Part shown: positions 1-12,230 of the stretch, piece by piece
Position numbering within the stretch: the stretch's first letter is position 1
How the letters are laid out: every line of letters starts with the position of its first letter
Assembly: GCA_032821775.1 (NCBI GenBank)
Contig: JAVLRN010000003.1
Span: 1,984,001 to 2,048,000, forward strand
From: Sanguinoderma infundibulare
Taxonomy: Eukaryota; Basidiomycota; Agaricomycetes; Polyporales; Polyporaceae
Direction of reading: 5' to 3'
DNA: 64,000 bases
Translations under genes and position numbers: made by a program
Notes under the pieces: generated by a model
What the model saw: only the letters and a program-made list of their open reading frames with translations
The model's database searches: none
Told to the model about the DNA's origin: nothing

Positions 1-3000
1 AATGCGCCACCAGACGGCGCTCCGAATGCAAATGGGCTGGAGCTCTGCTGCGTGTTCGCAGCAGGAGCACCAAACGCAGATGGGGCAGATATTGCGGGCG
101 TAGAACCCGCCGCAGGTTGCGACCCAAATCCACCGAACGCCGGAGCCGGCGCACCCGACGTGCTACCTGAATTGGTCGCGTTCGACGACTGACCAAAGTT
201 GAACGAGAACGACGGCTTGTTGTCACCACCGCTGCTAGTCGAACCGAAAGCTGGCGCGGCAGTAGTGCTCGTCGGTGTTCCGAAGCCCAACGTCGGTTTC
301 GAGTCTTGGCCAGTCGCAGTCGGCGCACTGGTCGCGCCAAATGCGGGTGCTGCCGTCGAAGGCGTCCCAAACCCGCCGAAGATGGTCTTCGTCGCCGTCT
401 GCGCATCCGCCTTCTGCCCCGTGTTTCCAAACAGCGAAGGGGCGTTCGTCGATGACGATGATGCTCCGCCGAAAGCGGATTTCGGCGTCTCGCCAGGCTG
501 ACCCGCCGCAGCACCCGCCGCAGACCCGCCGAATGGCGACGCGTTGGCAGCCGACATTGAATTCGTCGTCGGGTTCCCACCAAACGCGAAAGCAGACTTG
601 GTCGGCTCCGCGGGTTTCGCACCGAATAGTGATGGCCCACTGGACGCACCGCCAAACGCACTCGACGTCGAGGTAGGTGTACTAGTAGCTCCAAACGCGA
701 ACAGAGACTGGTTCGCCGAGGAAGCCGTGGTATCGTTGGCAGCGGCACTACCCCCAAAGCCATGCGCAGGCGTCGAGGACGTGGCCGCCGCCTGCGAGCT
801 GCCGTTTGTGGCACCAAAGCCGAACTTGAGGGCAGTGCTCGCGGGAGCAGACGTCGCTGAAGGGAAAGTTGCCGCGTTCGTAGTAGGGGCAGGGGTCACG
901 GACGCACTCCCCAGTTTCGACGCAACACCAAAGTTGAATTTTGGAGTGCCAGACACGGGGGCGGCGACGGCTGGCACTGAGGCCTTGGAAGGATCGATCG
1001 TGCTAGCGGCAGCAGGCATCGTAGACTCTGGCTTAGCGAATGAGAACGTGGATGTAGCTCCAGGTTGCGACGATGGAGGAGGACCCATGCCAATGCGAGA
1101 CAACAACGAAGCACCGGAAGGGGCCTTCACTTGTTCCGCGCTCTTGGTTGCTTCGTTCGTCGCGTTTCCGAGCGGAGAAGCAGTGAAGATAGTTGGCTGT
1201 TGTGCAGGCGGTGCACCGAACCCAGATGCAGGTTTCGGTGCCTCACTTGCTCGCGCGGGCGTTGTGGCAGCGTTCGTGGTGGGAGTGGATGTCTGACCTG
1301 CCCGCTTGGCAAAGAAGTTGGGCATGGAAGACGAAGTAGTGGCCGGAATTGAATTAGTACTGGTTACAGCAGCTGGCTTCGCGAAGAAATTGGGGGTAGA
1401 CGAGCTTGTCTGAGGTGCAGGGGGTCCCGATGCAGGCGTAGACGCGGTGGTCGCAGTGGAAGACGTGGGCGCCGACGGCGCGAACGAGAATGTCGTAGCA
1501 GGCTTGGACGACTCAGTCGTAGTTGTCGTGACAGCCGGCGTTGTAGTGGTCTTTGGGAGTCCCGTTGTGATGGCGGTCGCAGCACTGCTCGTACTTGAAG
1601 GAGCGAAACTAGTCGCTGTCCGCGTAGAAGTAGACGGCTTCTCGGGCTCCTTCGTCGAGGCAGCACTAGTGGAAGGAGGATTGAACAAAGACGGAGTGGC
1701 GACGGAGGCTGGAGCGGAGAGTATGGTAGTCGGCACGGACGATGGCGATGCCTTGGCCCCTTCACCAGCTCGGGCCGCCTGCTGCCTATCCCTGATCTTT
1801 AACATAGCAGCCGCCTCCAGATCCTGCTTCTCCCACTTAGAGTACGATTTCGTCTTCTGCAACTTGGGACTCTCCGTAGCAGGTGAGACAGGTGCTTGAT
1901 AGATGGAGGAAATGCGACGAGTCGAGATGGCTGGTGGAGGTGGGAAAATGTTAAGCCGTGAGCCCGCGTTCGTGGCAACGGACTGCTTGAGTGGACCCCT
2001 CTCGCTCGAGGCAACCGTAGACATCCATAGCAAACTCTTCCCAGCGATCTTCGAAGGAGACTCCTGCACCCAAATGTCATTATATGCACTGGCAATATGG
2101 GTTGGTGGACTACTTACTGGAACATCACCAGGTGTTTGCGGTTCCGGCGGCGTCGGTGATGAATCTTGCCATGCGAGCTCACGACGCTCCTTCGCGAGCA
2201 CGTATTCTTGTTCAGAAAGCCAGGTTTCGACGTAGACATCCACATGGGCACGGCGATCTGGATGCTGAGAATCCTTCGGCTAACGCATCGTTGTAAGCAT
2301 TCCTGCACAACCAAACGACTATATGCACTCACCATGGGAAACTTCGACCTGGACTTCCTGACCAACTCCTGACGAAGCCTCTGACCGTTTGGTCCCACCT
2401 TAAACAAGACGCCGTGTGAGACCCATTCTTCGCCGATGGGTCGACCCCTGCAAAGAGGATCGTTCGAAAGTGGAATGATGTCTTCCTGAGATCTCCGACC
2501 GCGCTTCTTACGCGTGGTTCTCTGCTTGGGCTGCTCGGATTCGGAGTCATCACTTTCATGGGACTCCGAACTGCGACCGCGTTTCTGTCCACGAGACAAG
2601 CCTGCGTCAAGACTATTGGAGACCCTGCCTTTGCGTCGCCGCCGCTTGGGTTTCCCGCCTTCGTCGTTGGTGATATAATCATCACCACCGAACGTCGAGC
2701 CAGCTTCCATCCGATCTCGTTTCTTCCCTCTGACGAAGTCCTCCACATCCTCGCCGCCATCGTCCACATCCTCCCCCCTGCCCTCGTCTGGAGACTCAGG
2801 CGAGTTGTCGAGTGACACCTTACGAGCGCGCTTGTCCCGACGCAGCGTCCTGGAATGGTCTAGGCCCTCGTCATCCTCACTGCTCGCCATGCGTTTGGAC
2901 CCGCGCTTGACGGGTTGTGCGTCGTCCACGTCCATGCCGTCGTCAGACCCATGCCAGTCAGCGTGCTCGTCTCCGTCCATCAGTTCCTCCTCCTCCAAAC

Positions 3001-3829
3001 GAGACTTCTTGACCAACATCTCCGGTTCGGAGTCGGTTTCGTCATCTAACGCATGTTTTCCGTAAGATGTCCGCGTGACTTGGGGTTGGTTGACGGTACT
3101 GGTACCGGGTCTGCGTGCAGCTGAGCCGTTCGGGAGGGAAGGAGGAAGTGTCTGAGGTGCAGGTTCTTGTTGAGAAGCTGAGTGGACGGGTGAAACGTCG
3201 GTTCTCGAGCCCAAGGTAGACCTAAAAATTGGTGGTTAGGAGACTGACAAACCACACCTTGTGATATGAAACTGACTGGCTTGTCTCCGGATTGTGGTTA
3301 AACGGAGGACATCCGTTAGCATATGGGGCAGACTTGACGAAAGATGGGACGATTGGTTGAACTAAAGAGGCGGGATCAAACCACGGTGGCGCGGGTGAAC
3401 AAAGTTTGGGGAACGTACGTGCATCCGCCGCTGGCATACCCTCTTCCTGTCCACTGGGAAGAGGTTGATCTGGGATGTACGGCCTAGCTCCTTTGCGGTC
3501 TCGTTGCTTCTTGGCCTGCAAAGCGGCGGCGTACGCGACGTTGAAAGGGCGGTTGTCGTCATCGGGGATACCGTGACGTCGCCGGGTAGCCCTGGGAGGA
3601 CGGAGTGAGCGGTGGGATAGGTAGGGAAAGAGAAAGTAGTAGCTCACTTCTTATACCTGGTTTCCCTCCATTGGCGATAGTGTGGTGCTAACCGTGCCCA
3701 GGTGTAGAACGCCGCCAGCCCGAGCCCGAGCAAAAGAGTGATCTGACCAGGATCAGACCAAGCAGAAGGACTTTGTGGAGAGACGTGTAGACGGCCTCCC
3801 AAGATGTCCGAAGATTCGTCGTAGTCCAT
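1..3829 (-). CDS. FG-repeat nucleoporin with N-terminal transmembrane segment (partial, C-terminus off the left edge)
   Basis: Nuclear pore component. The start is the ATG at 3829. Exon 1 (3829-3648) encodes an acidic start and one hydrophobic helix (ITLLLGLGLAAFYTWARL), and joins in frame across a 56 nt intron (3592-3647). The middle part (about 3591-2330) is charged and disordered, with Lys/Arg-rich stretches such as PKRRRRKGR that could be nuclear localisation signals. A conserved block around 2180-2440 (FKVGPNGQRLR, then after a 53 nt intron PKDSQHPDRRAHVDVYVETW) follows. From about 1300 to the edge the protein is Ser/Thr/Ala-rich with FG, FGAP and FGFG repeats typical of the hydrogel-forming nucleoporins. 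The membrane helix plus FG repeats recalls vertebrate POM121, but homology to it is not established; it could equally be a Nup1/Nup60-type protein with an added anchor. The end of the gene is missing, so total length is unknown. Confidence 0.82.
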
Positions 3830-4563
3830 GGCAGTCAGGGGAGACAGAGGGTCTCTGCGCGGGAGAGAGTCGCGTCGGGCGTCGGGCTGGCGCGTCGGGG
3901 GCCACGATGTGAGCGGTACGGAGGAAAAACGATGAGTCCCACGCTTGCACTGCTCCCGCCCCTGGGGCCCGTGGCGGAGACTGAATCGATCTCATCTCGC
4001 CACACCAATCTCCACGCTGTTCCGCGTTTACCTAAGTAATAGACGCTCAAGGATCTCATGCACGCTCAAGCCCTGAAGCGCCCGCGGAGAAGGTTACCGC
4101 TGGTTAACGCTGCCTTTCTTTCGCGTCTGTCGAGCGCTGTCGAGTAGGCTCTAGTAGGCTGTTGTAGGTAGCATCGTGCGGTCACGATGGCTCTGAGCCG
4201 GATAAGCCGGTGCGCGCGTGTGTACATAACTCCAGTCGACTCAGTGGGACCATCTCGCGAACCAGTGCTGCGAGCATCATTGACCGTTACGCGGGGGAGC
4301 ATGTGGAATCCAGCGGGGTGTTCATTCTGTCGTGGCGAATTCTAGGTTGCGCTAGAACGCGCCCTGAACGTGCCGTTGGGGGTGGGGGTAATCCCGGTCT
4401 CGTATCAGTCGACGGGAGAGTGGCATAATCCTGCTTGCCACGTGGGAACGGGGTCAGGTCATATAGCCCCCTTCCCATTTGCTCAACTTGCCAATCACGC
4501 CAGTCCTTCCTCCCGCCCCGCCGCCCCTCGCCCCCTCCTCCCTTCCATCCACAACCATTCGTC
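3830..4563. other. Divergent intergenic region, nucleoporin / cytochrome b5
   Basis: About 730 bases between two divergent starts. It holds the 5' untranslated and promoter sequence of both genes. I see no RNA gene, repeat or convincing additional coding exon. Confidence 0.5.
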
Positions 4564-5230
4564 ATGGCCAAGCTCGTCACCTACGCTCAGCTCAAGGAGC
4601 ACAGCAACAAGAACAGTCTTTACATTCTCTTGCACGAAAAGGGTATGTCTCCCGCTCCCACCACACATGCTTTGACAGCTCATTGCCGTCTCCAGTGTAC
4701 GACGTCACAAAATTCATTGACGAGGTACGCATTCCGCTTACCAGGACCCCAGCACGCACATCTCAATAACCCTTAAAGCACCCCGGAGGCGACGAGGTCA
4801 TCCTTGCCGAGGCTGGTGAGTACTTGTCCTTTTCGTTCCCGTTCTTTTCCTAACGCCAGCCCTGGTAGCACGGGATTCTACGGAGGCGTTCGAGGACGTC
4901 GGGCATTCAGATGAGGCTCGCGCGCTCCTCAAGGATATGCTGGTTGGTGACTTTGAGAAGACCGATGTGCGTCCTTCCCTTCCTCTCCTCCCTCGCGTTA
5001 TTCTACATTTCTTCCCACCCCAAACAGGAGCTCAAGACCAAAGGGCCTTACTCATCTGGTTCTAGCAACGCAGTAAACACCGCAGTACAGCAGGGTTCCA
5101 AGTCCGTCCTCTTTCTCATACCTTTTACGTCTTATCTCACCTCGTTCCCTCCAGCTTGATGTACTTTGTCCCCCTCGGCATGCTTGGTGCTTACTTCGCA
5201 TGGCGCTACTACACCAACGGCTCGATATAG
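4564..5230 (+). CDS. Cytochrome b5, tail-anchored
   Basis: Small haem protein that passes electrons to ER desaturases, hydroxylases and P450s. Six exons (4564-4642, 4696-4724, 4779-4815, 4869-4966, 5028-5101, 5155-5230) give a 130-residue protein, the usual length for the family. The N-terminus [13 protein letters not shown] leads into a cytochrome b5 fold: [16 protein letters not shown] carries the first axial histidine (HPGG), and DVGHSDEAR the second. The last exon is a hydrophobic tail ([16 protein letters not shown]) followed by a short polar end, the arrangement of an ER tail anchor facing the cytosol. Splice phases all agree. The last donor (around 5102, GTCCGT) is the least certain junction. 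The gene is divergent from the nucleoporin and nothing in the context modifies the call. Confidence 0.93.
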
Positions 5231-5641
5231 GCTACCGCTTGTCGTTTCTCTCCATCATACTGTTCCCTGCGTAATACATGTTGTCAGTGCCTGTGCTCCT
5301 CTGATACCTCTATCCGTATAATTCCCCCTCCGACCAGGTCATCGTCCGACAGGGACATTATTCCCTTCGGCTGACTACGCAATGTGGACCAATGCTCATG
5401 GTCTTGTCGACGTGTGAAACGTACATTGGACAACGCCTATCAGGGGTGCGTGGACCTGCATCGGTCTATGACCACCCTAGACTTCCGAGTCATTTGCCGT
5501 GTGGAATGGTCTGGTACGCGCGGTGTCTATGTAGTAAATACTATGCAGTCTGTGTACTGATAGTGACAACTTGTATGCTGCCTTGCTTTAGACTGGCCGA
5601 TCATGAGCGCCAAATGAGTCTTAGAGTTGCTCTCGACGTCC
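5231..5641. other. Intergenic, cytochrome b5 to TRAPP subunit
   Basis: About 410 bases carrying the 3' end of one transcript and the promoter of the next. I see no further gene or repeat. Confidence 0.4.
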
Positions 5642-6280
5642 ATGCCGCCCCAGCTAAGACTGAACGCAGTCGCCTTCGTTTCTCCCCAGAACCACCCCAT
5701 CCTCATCCGCGCCTTTGCACAAGGCCAAGATGATTTGAAATATCACTACATTGCACACACCAGTCTCGATGTCGTCGACGAGCGCAGTGCGTCGGTCTCC
5801 GATCGCGTAGTCCTTCCCCCACAAGCCTGACCCTTGGCCCCGCAACCCGCTTTCCCCCAATGCGACGGTCAGTCGCCGCAGCGATGGCGTCAAAGTCGAC
5901 TGACTGCTATCTGAACTTGCTGTACACCATGGAGGACGTCGCGGTGTACGGGTACATCACTCCCCTCAAGGTCAAGATCATCATTGCGCTCGCTCTGACC
6001 GACTCCGTCGTGCGCGATGCGGACGTCCTTACCGTGCGTCCTCCTTCCATCCTAAATCTCCCTTGAGGTTGACTCGTCTTGTGCTGCCCAGATCTTCCGC
6101 GCACTGCACACGGCGTACCGCCAAGCGGTCGCCAACCCGTTCCTCAAGGTCAATGCGCCCATCGACGGCTACAACGACCACGCGGTCCTCCTCCAGGCCG
6201 GCAGCTCGAAGTGGAGGACGCTCAGGAAGCGGATAGACGAAATCGGCAAAGCTGTAGGAGCTGTCGGTAGCGCAACGTGA
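5642..6280 (+). CDS. TRAPPC2L/Tca17-type TRAPP complex subunit
   Basis: Longin-fold subunit of the TRAPP tethering complexes that activate Ypt/Rab GTPases in Golgi traffic. Three exons (5642-5786, 5873-6033, 6092-6280) give 164 residues. The start region VAFVSPQNHPILIRAF is the first longin beta-hairpin, followed by YHYIAHTSLDVVDER, and exon 2 gives YLNLLYTMEDVAVYGY, ending with FRALHTAYRQAVANPFL and a Lys/Arg-rich C-terminus. The motif order fits TRAPPC2L (yeast Tca17) better than TRAPPC2, though the two are close relatives. The ATG at 5642 is the first in-frame ATG; upstream only non-ATG extension is possible. It is cytosolic with no membrane segment. Confidence 0.85.
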
Positions 6281-6637
6281 ATGTCTTGTCCCCCCACGAT
6301 CTTCTTGAAGATGCGTGATTCAGACAGTGAGTGCTAAGGCTTCTTGTTTTGCGTTCTACTTCATCGGTTCGTCACCTCGGTTCAGGCACCGGCTTTCCGC
6401 CGCGTCCCACTGTCTGAAAAGAGCGTCGCCTGCATTGAAGGCAGACTCCGAACCAAGATAAGAACATGCCTTCTTATTGACTCAGCATCTTTGAACACAC
6501 CGGTGCTGGGACAGATACGGGGCAGACATCCCGCTCGGAGCCCGTCTCTGTCCGGATAATTACCCTTCAAATACATTGTGTCTTGCAATGTCATGCCTCC
6601 TTACACTATTTAGTCACAGGTCAAACATCATCCGGAC
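6281..6637. other. Convergent intergenic region
   Basis: About 360 bases between the 3' ends of the TRAPP gene (plus) and RTP1 (minus). Only short spurious open frames are present. Confidence 0.4.
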
Positions 6638-9600
6638 TTAGAGTCCCACGAGTGCTTCCGCCAGCTGATCCAACCCTTCTGCGGTCTCCCTCGCCATCAC
6701 GCGGACAACGTCATCCTCGTCCGTCGCCGCGACGTATCCCAGCGTGGTCTTCGTCCGCTTCATTATTCCAGGCGGGAGCATCAGCCCGGCCGTGTCTCCC
6801 GTTTCGTAAACACGATTCGTGCAGGCCTGGATGAGCAGCGAGAGGAAGTGCAGCGCCGCCCGCCGGAGGGACGGGAACTTTGTCTCGATCGAGGTCGGCT
6901 GAGTGCCCATCGTGGGTGGTAGACCGGGCGGTTGTTCAGCTTCGTGATCTGCGCTGTCTTCCCGGTCGGTCGTCTTCGCTTCTGCGTTCCCGTCGGATGA
7001 CTTCGAAGAAGGCTTGCGCGGTACCGCGGCCACAGACTCGACTTGTAACAGGTCTACCATGGCGTCCGCGAGGTCCACAGTGTACGGCAGGATCGCGAGC
7101 GCGTTCGTCTTTGCGCACTGCGCGAGGAGGGAGATCGCCGATGTCCTGAGCACGGTCGGGAACTGGGCCGTCCGCACGACCCGGAACAAGGGTGGGACCA
7201 GCAATGGCGCTGGAAGTGAAAAAGTGGACACGGTTCAAATTCAGTGCTTCATCGCATAAAAGTCGGGAGCGAACCCAATCCGACGCTCACCATAGGACGG
7301 CAGCGCCTCGCCGCACCGCCGGATGACCTGGCCCAACGCCTCCCCCACGCGAGTGCGCACGTCGACGTCGTGCTGCGACAGAGCGCTCGCGCCCAGGCCC
7401 TCCGCGCCGTCCGCGTAGGTGCCGACCAGCCCTCGCAGAACGTCCCTGCCATACCCGTCGACCATCGCCGACAGGCCCTGGACGGCGTTCAGGAACATGT
7501 ACGAGTCGTCGTCCTGGATCGACTGCATGAATATCGACAGGATGCCCGGCACCAGCGCGCGCTCAAGCGCGGGTTCAGCGAGGCCTGACGCCGTCGGGGA
7601 AGCCTTCCGCGCTGACACGAGCTGGCGGAGGAGCAGGAGGCCGTGCGCGCGCACGGGCAGGAGCGGGTCCTGGAGGAGCTTGAGCGCCTTTTGGTACGTC
7701 TCCTGTGGGGTCTCTTCGTCCCCGGACGAGAGCTTGGACGCCCGGCCTCCTCCAGAGGTGTAGGACGTCGAGGCTAGGCGCGTCGTCATGACCATCCTCG
7801 CTTCTCGAGCGAGCGAGCGCAGATCTTGGCTGGACGCCTTCGAAAGTGGTTCGAGGAGCGAGAAGATGTCGTTGAGCACTGGAGCGGTGCGTGCGGACAG
7901 GTCGGGATTCGCTGCGAGTGACTGTGAAGTTGGTTGTGCGGGCGGTGATGAGGTGCGGAGGGCGTACCTTCTAACACCGAAAGCAACAGCTTGACGGCGG
8001 TGGACGTCATGTCGGCCGGCTGCTCGGATGTCCCTTCCCTTTCCAGGCACTCGTCGTCGTCGTCACTGTCGCCATCCTCGTCTTCGCTTTCTTCTGGTAC
8101 GATGCGCAAGTCTTCCACGCGCAGTCCTGCAACAGCCGTCGTCCTCGCCTGTGGCTCGGCCTGACGCGGCCTCTCGAGGGCTTGCTTGATGAACGAGAGA
8201 ATGTGCTCCGGCTTTTTGAGGATTCCCAAGCTGTCGTCCGAGGAAAGCTGTTTTTGTATCTGCAGCACAAGCTGTAGATAGAGCAAAGTCCTTCTCAGGG
8301 TTAGCCAAGCATATATATACATATATATCTTCCGGACCACTACTCACTTTAGCGGGTCTGCATCAACACGGCTACGCAACTCTCTGTAGCCTTCGAGGAG
8401 TTTCACGAACAGTTCGGAAGACACGTCGGCACGGTTCATGGTCCTGACGAACCTAACGAACTGGACGGGGTCCGGTTTCAGACCGAGAATATTTGCGTCG
8501 ACGTCAAGTTCTCCCGCCTCTTCTGCTTGTCTCAGGCTTTCGGGCGTGAACAAAGACAGGGATGCAGCGTCTTGCGCGGTGCTGCCAAGCACCCTGTTAG
8601 CGGATGGTCAACGAAAGCGCAAACCGCGTAACGCGTACTCATCGCTGCGGGATACGGTGCCCGCCACGTCCACGCGCCAGTTTCCGCCTTCTCCATCGAT
8701 GATGCGCCAGAGCGTAGAGATGACCTCGGCGCTGCCCACGAGCCTTCCCCAGGTCTCCAAGTAGCCCTTCAGCGATTCGCGCAACAACGGATCGGAGGCC
8801 TTGGCGCCTTTCAGATAGGCGTACAGGGCGTATAAGGATGGCACGATGGGCGTGAACAAGGTCGAGATGAGATGAGGGGATGGGTCCGTGTTCGTGAGCA
8901 GGACTTGGATGATACGAAGAGACGCGTCGGTTGACATTTCGCCGGTTCCTTCCACACCAAGTGAGTCGGGAACCTTGTCGGATCGATCTGAGTCGAGTCG
9001 AGTCTGAACTCACCACGAAGGATAGGATCGTGAAGCATCGACAGCACGATGTCTGACGAGGCCTTTTGTAGCGCAGGGTTCCTTTCATCAGTGAGGATAC
9101 GTGAGAGTGAGAACGCAATCGCCCGCCGATGGGTAGCGGGGAGCACCCGGTCAGCCAAGCTTAACAGCAACAGAATCCGCGGAATGATGATCTTGCTATA
9201 TTCCTGAAGTGACGTCAAGAAGGATGTATTGCCGGCAAGTGAGGCGGCTTACCTCCGCACTCATCCCTACAGGTACGGTGCTCAACGCCCACGCGACATG
9301 CTCAAGCTTTTCCAGCGGGGCATCGTCTCCGGACGTGTCTTCCTCGGCGAATACTGATTCACAGAGTCCACGGATGCCTTCGGGCCGGATAAGTTGTCGA
9401 CTAAGGATGAATGTGCACGCTCTTCGTGCGTATGGCAGAGAAGAAGGCGTCTTGGAGAGCGTTTTCCCAACGGCGGAGATGACTTGAGACGCAGGGAGGC
9501 TAGAATCTTGAATAAGTGACGTGAACGTGTACGGGAAAGCTGGGGGACTTACCGGGAGAGTAGATACATTACCTGAGGACGGAGGGCATCACCCGTAGGC

Positions 9601-10256
9601 ATTGAGTCGGATGAAAGGGATTTTGGTAGCCAACCAGTGATAATACAGGGTAGGAGGAGGTCAGATAAGTGCTGGTTCAAGACGGTGGCCGTCACGACGG
9701 ATTTTGACAGGGGCGACGTAGTTCCGTCGAAAAGTGGTAAAGCCAAGAGGCGGGACGTCAACGAAGACAAGAGGGAGTATTCGTGTGGAAGCCCTGTGAG
9801 GTCTATTATGCTAGCTCCTCTAGCGACATGCCGGGTTGATGTCGAGGGTATTGCTGAGATAGTGCGTTGCAGGAGTGGCTCCACCGCCCACTTGAAGACG
9901 ATAGAGATCAGAGTGCGAATCAAGGCCATATCTCGGCTTCCAATAAGGGTGGGGTTCTTCTCTGGGGCGGATGCATCCCCGTTCTGCGGCGAAGTCTGTG
10001 CAGGTGGGTCTGTATTCCTTAGCAGCTCGTGCAAATGCTCCACAATTGCAAGCGCCTCAACAGCCGTGTCAAGCTGAACGGACTGCAGGGAAGAGTCTGA
10101 GATGGGAAAATTATCCCCAATAAATGAATGGAAATCAGCGAGGCGTCGCAAGAGAACGCCCTTGAGGTCGGGTGGACGTGCATCGGACGACGCGGAAGGC
10201 CCGGTGAGTATAGTGGCAGCCTGGAAGATTTCGTCAAGGCTCTTGGCCTGAGGCAT
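6638..10256 (-). CDS. RTP1: RNA polymerase II assembly factor Rtp1 / TANGO6 family
   Basis: HEAT/ARM-type helical repeat protein; yeast Rtp1 helps assemble RNA polymerase II subunits and import the enzyme, and the animal orthologue is TANGO6. Eight exons whose phases all fit (10256-9553, 9499-9253, 9203-9014, 8948-8639, 8593-8348, 8290-7968, 7911-7291, 7209-6638) give 1,070 residues. The N-terminus starts MPQAKSLDEIFQAA. Family-typical blocks are LKLLQDPLLPVRAHGLLLLR in exon 7 (the RTP1 C1 region) and LRRAALHFLSLLIQA near the C-terminus (RTP1 C2). An acidic stretch (EESEDEDGDSDDDDE) interrupts the repeats near 8050-8090. Intron 5 contains an AT-dinucleotide run at about 8309-8330. The first ATG in frame is at 10256; a short 5' untranslated intron may precede it. 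Confidence 0.85.
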
Positions 10257-11928
10257 ATCTGACAATGTTGAGTAAGAAATGGTAAGCACTCAAAGACAAG
10301 CCACACTCTACCTTTTCTATCAACGATAAGACGTAACGTCGGGGCCTACTGGAGTTGTAAATGGTGGTAGGCAGAAACAAGTGTCATCCAGGCGCTAATC
10401 GCGCGGCCGGATGGGCGTCTCCATTTCTTGTTGTGGGCCCGCGACTCAGCCACAACTTGCCTCCAGTACAGCTATCTACTACAAGTACACCAAGTCACCG
10501 ACACATCCCTTGGTCACCTGGTTAAGTACCTTGTGTACAAGGTTACTCCCCAGTCAAAGTTCAAGCGCTCTGGGTCAACCGGCCTCCTCCGTGCGCTTGT
10601 CCGCCGTTTACCGTGTAGTTCCGCTCTACTTCACTATCCTTTTCCATTAGCAACTCTACATGTGTGGTCGATCTCCCGCCCGTACCTTCATGCTGTCCCC
10701 ATGCCCTCCGTGTTCAGGCTGTCCTCCACGAACAGCGCCTTGAACCCGGACTGCAGGCTGCAAGCCACCATCTCCTACCCCCACTTCCAGCAGTACTGGC
10801 ACCCATCCCACACCCGCGCTGATCGCGATGACCCTCGTTACGTGTACGCAGACCAGCACCGTTCGCACCACCGGGGATCGCTCAACCTCTCGCAGATGGC
10901 CCTCCCGCAGTTGTTCGTCTGGCCGCAGCACGCACCGCACCGACATCCTCCGAGCCCACCCGTCCTCACAAAGGCAATCGGGTCTCGGGCCGGGCCCCAA
11001 ACACCTGTTCTCGGGCTGGCAGAGCGGATACACGGGCCACGACCGGGACCTGTAACGGAGCACCTGCGATCGCGACCGCGACCAAGGTGCCTTTCCTAGC
11101 CACCACTCGTACGCATAGTCCTCTGCGGTGGCCCCGCATACGACATCAACGCGCGGGTCACCGTGAATCAGCCGGAAGTCATCGGACCCCATCGACATTG
11201 ACGCAGATGGCAAACCATCTTCGTCTTTGGATTGTCCGGGGGATGGTTATGGATCCACCCCTACCCCGGCTCCTCTGAAGGCACTCTCGCGTGCAGTCTC
11301 TCACTCTCGGCCCGATTATTAACGAAGACTCATCGAGCAGCATCCTCGTAACCGAGACCACCCCAAACCCCGCAAACAAATCAAATGCGGCTCCCCGCCC
11401 CGTCAAAAGCCATATGACACAACCAACACCTCTTTGGCGGTACAATGTCCTTGGCCCGGAGCCACGCTCAACCTGCTTTCCAGCCACGGAAATGTCAACT
11501 TTACGAATCCGATGTCACCTGCGCCCTTGCTCCCCGATCCCCCGGAGCCTCGCGGCCATCCCTTTCCTCTTTCTTGCCTCCCCGGCCGCGTCCAACAGCC
11601 CATCTGCTGCGATCTACTACAAGATACGCGCAGATCGGCTCCCGGGAACTATGGACCTCCTTCCCTCGCGTTCATTTGCGAACCTCACAGGTCGACGCCG
11701 ACACCATTACTTATCCGGGCCCATACTCTCCCTGAGCGCCTCTCCCTCATCCCTTGTGGGCGGCGCTCTTCCTGTGCTTAGGAAAATTTTCTCTTGTCAT
11801 TCGATTCGTCTCCGAGGACATATCCGATATACACCTGCGCTACTGCTACCTCCCCCCGACACAACGTCATTTAACAGCGACCCGGCCTGCGCCAGCGTCC
11901 CATTCGCTCCTCCTTCCTTCTCGTGTCA
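10257..11928. other. Gene-poor interval
   Basis: About 1.7 kb with open frames on both strands (for example 10428-11099 plus and 10656-11213 minus) but none showing a recognisable domain, consistent introns or family motifs. The translations look like frame-shifted or non-coding GC-rich sequence. It lies directly before a P450 remnant, so it may be decayed sequence. I could not identify a parent family. Confidence 0.4.
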
Positions 11929-12230
11929 ATGTCTTCTGCACAGATAGCCGAGCTGTCTGCCACGATCTTCCCCACCGTCACCGTCCGCACCGCGACTTGG
12001 CTCATCCTACGATATTTCCGGCATCTCGTTTTCAGGAATCCTTTTGACAACATCCCTGGTCCGCACCCGCGATCATGGGCAAAAGGTCTGTCTCTCGCAA
12101 CGTAACGCTATCACTCTGCTCGTCATCTCCTGACACGCTCTCTCGACTTTCTACAACAGGTAACCTGAAGGAGATGTTCAACCGGAGCCCGGCGGGCCTC
12201 GACGGCGTCCAAGCGCTCCATGTGCTCGAG
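11929..12230 (+). pseudogene. Cytochrome P450 5'-end remnant
   Basis: The ATG at 11929 opens a frame with a hydrophobic N-terminal anchor and then NPFDNIPGPHPRSW, the proline-rich hinge of microsomal cytochrome P450s. A well-formed intron (12086-12159) joins in phase to GNLKEMFNRSPAGLDGVQAL, which matches the sequence expected just after the hinge. Beyond about 12230 the P450 frame is lost: no I-helix AGxDT, ExxR, or haem-cysteine FxxGxRxCxG motif follows in any frame of the next kilobase. An intact P450 has about 500 residues; here under 80 are left. The preserved intron argues for loss of a genomic copy and against a retrocopy. Confidence 0.65.

Noticed and set aside
544..1296. 250-residue plus-strand open frame rich in Val, Ala and Pro
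   Set aside because: It is the mirror of the minus-strand FG-nucleoporin; the reverse strand reads as clear FG repeats while this frame has no domain.
10656..11213. 185-codon minus-strand frame
   Set aside because: No domain, no introns consistent with the genome, and overlapping long frames on the other strand; typical of GC-rich non-coding DNA.
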